A stretch of 25,330 nt of DNA from JBAZOJ01 sp041648755 (GTDB taxonomy: Bacteria > Planctomycetota > B143-G9). The DNA lies in NCBI GenBank assembly GCA_041648755.1, contig JBAZOJ010000021.1, forward strand, positions 1-25,330. The letters are read 5' to 3'. The notes under the pieces are model-generated. The model did not search any database, was not told the DNA's origin, and saw only the letters and a program-made list of their open reading frames with translations. Both the position numbers and the translations under genes were made by a program. Numbering within the stretch: position 1 is the first letter of the stretch; every line of letters begins with the position of its first letter. Positions 24,612 through 25,330 of the stretch are shown here, piece after piece.

Positions 24612-25330
24612 GGAAAGCAGTATTCCTTGTCTTGTGCGCCTCGCTGTTCGTCCTGGCTTTTGGGGCGCGTGTCGGCGCCGATGTCGTCGTCATGAAAAAT
24701 GGGCTTGAGCACAAGTGCAAGGTCATCACGGATGATCCCGACTTCGACTACATCGTTGTTCGCATCACCATGGCTAACGGAAGTACCGGCACAGTCTCCA
24801 TCCCTCGAAGGCAAATCGCGAGGATTGATTACGACTACACCTCGCGCAAAGCCAGGCTTGCGGGAAATGACTACAAGGGTCACTACGACCTTGCGCTTTT
24901 CTGCATTGACCATAGCCTGACCGATGAAGCTATAACGGAGTTGAAGTTGTGCGTCGGTCAGCAGGGAGTACCTGATGACGCATATCTGCAGTTGGCGAAG
25001 CTTCTTGAGAAGAAGGGCGACCTGGCGGGAGCCCTCGTGGCGTATTCGGAATACTACAAGCGAAACCCCAAGGACGATGGCGTCTACAAGCAGATCGAGC
25101 GCCTGAAGAAGGCTCTCGAACCCAAGGTGACGCCAAGCGCTACTCCAGCTCCGACGGAAACAAATTCGCCTGTTGCCAGCGCACCTCCGCCTGTCGCCAC
25201 ACCCGCGCCACCCGGGATTACCGTAGTGGAGGGGCTTGAGGCCAGGGCTGGATGGACGGTAGCGGCGTGGGCGGGTAAAGGAACGATTACCCAGGGATTG
25301 CTTGGCCAGGATAAAATCCTCCAGTTTGCC
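24608..25330 (+). CDS. Secreted TPR protein with LSm-like N-terminal domain (3' end outside window)
   Basis: Open from the ATG at 24608 to the last base, 241 codons, so the C-terminus is missing. The signal peptide is about 1-24 (FLVLCASLFVLAFGARVGA). Residues 25-80 (DVVVMKNGLEHKCKVI...GTVSIPRRQIARIDY) match the small beta-barrel pattern often seen at the N-terminus of secreted proteins in Planctomycetes-like bacteria. About 85-165 has TPR-type helices (YDLALFCIDHSLTDEAI, GDLAGALVAYSEYYKRNP). A Pro/Thr/Ala-rich linker (about 175-205) leads into an unidentified domain. It overlaps rdgB by four bases, so it belongs to the rph-rdgB transcript, though its role there is unclear. Confidence 0.8.
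   Translation, partial: MRKAVFLVLCASLFVLAFGARVGADVVVMKNGLEHKCKVITDDPDFDYIVVRITMANGSTGTVSIPRRQIARIDYDYTSRKARLAGNDYKGHYDLALFCIDHSLTDEAITELKLCVGQQGVPDDAYLQLAKLLEKKGDLAGALVAYSEYYKRNPKDDGVYKQIERLKKALEPKVTPSATPAPTETNSPVASAPPPVATPAPPGITVVEGLEARAGWTVAAWAGKGTITQGLLGQDKILQFA

Overview
The window looks like chromosomal DNA from a moderately GC-rich Gram-negative bacterium. It encodes an outer-membrane beta-barrel porin ending in Phe, proteins with Sec signal peptides, and a C-terminal CFI-box sorting tail. The mix of families recalls poorly cultured lineages around Planctomycetes/PVC or candidate phyla such as Sumerlaeota or Hydrogenedentota: a membrane pyrophosphatase behind an ABC-2 transporter, a DUF4388/cNMP protein, TerB-DUF697, a myxobacterial-style Ser/Thr kinase and an LSm-like/TPR secreted protein. 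Sequence alone does not fix the phylum. There are no rRNA or tRNA genes, CRISPR arrays, insertion sequences or phage genes.

Layout. Positions 1-237 hold the 3' end of a plus-strand membrane-protein gene. Its last codons lie inside a 7-bp repeat array (226-302); a second short array lies at 401-435. From 504 to 6260 the minus strand carries a four-gene operon read right to left: ABC ATPase, ABC-2 permease, a TPR-like membrane-anchored protein and a K+-dependent type membrane pyrophosphatase (hppA). It has a predicted promoter at one end and a strong intrinsic terminator at the other. From 6352 to 16466 the minus strand carries a tightly packed run of about 10 kb: ComF-like phosphoribosyltransferase, porin, MoxR ATPase, cNMP-binding/DUF4388 protein, dual-vWA membrane protein, DUF2007-like/GT2 glycosyltransferase, UbiA-type prenyltransferase, and a radical SAM/SPASM protein broken by a one-base frameshift. 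At 16.47-16.60 kb two divergent promoters separate this run from the plus-strand genes.

On the plus strand come a 1454-residue secreted protein (tyrosine-rich lectin-like N-terminus, repeated GWY domains, propeller, CFI-box tail) with its own terminator; a TerB-DUF697 protein with its own terminator; a cytosolic Ser/Thr kinase; and the overlapping set rph (RNase PH), rdgB (dITP/XTP pyrophosphatase) and a secreted TPR protein cut by the window end.

Two patterns stand out. First, three predicted promoters (ABC ATPase, ComF, kinase) place the -10 box 6-7 bases before the ATG with 16-bp spacers, so leaderless transcripts are likely. Second, the MoxR/vWA pair, normally accompanied by DUF58 and Bat proteins, here carries a cNMP-DUF4388 protein and a DUF2007-GT2 fusion. 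This is the best candidate in the window for an undescribed envelope-associated system.
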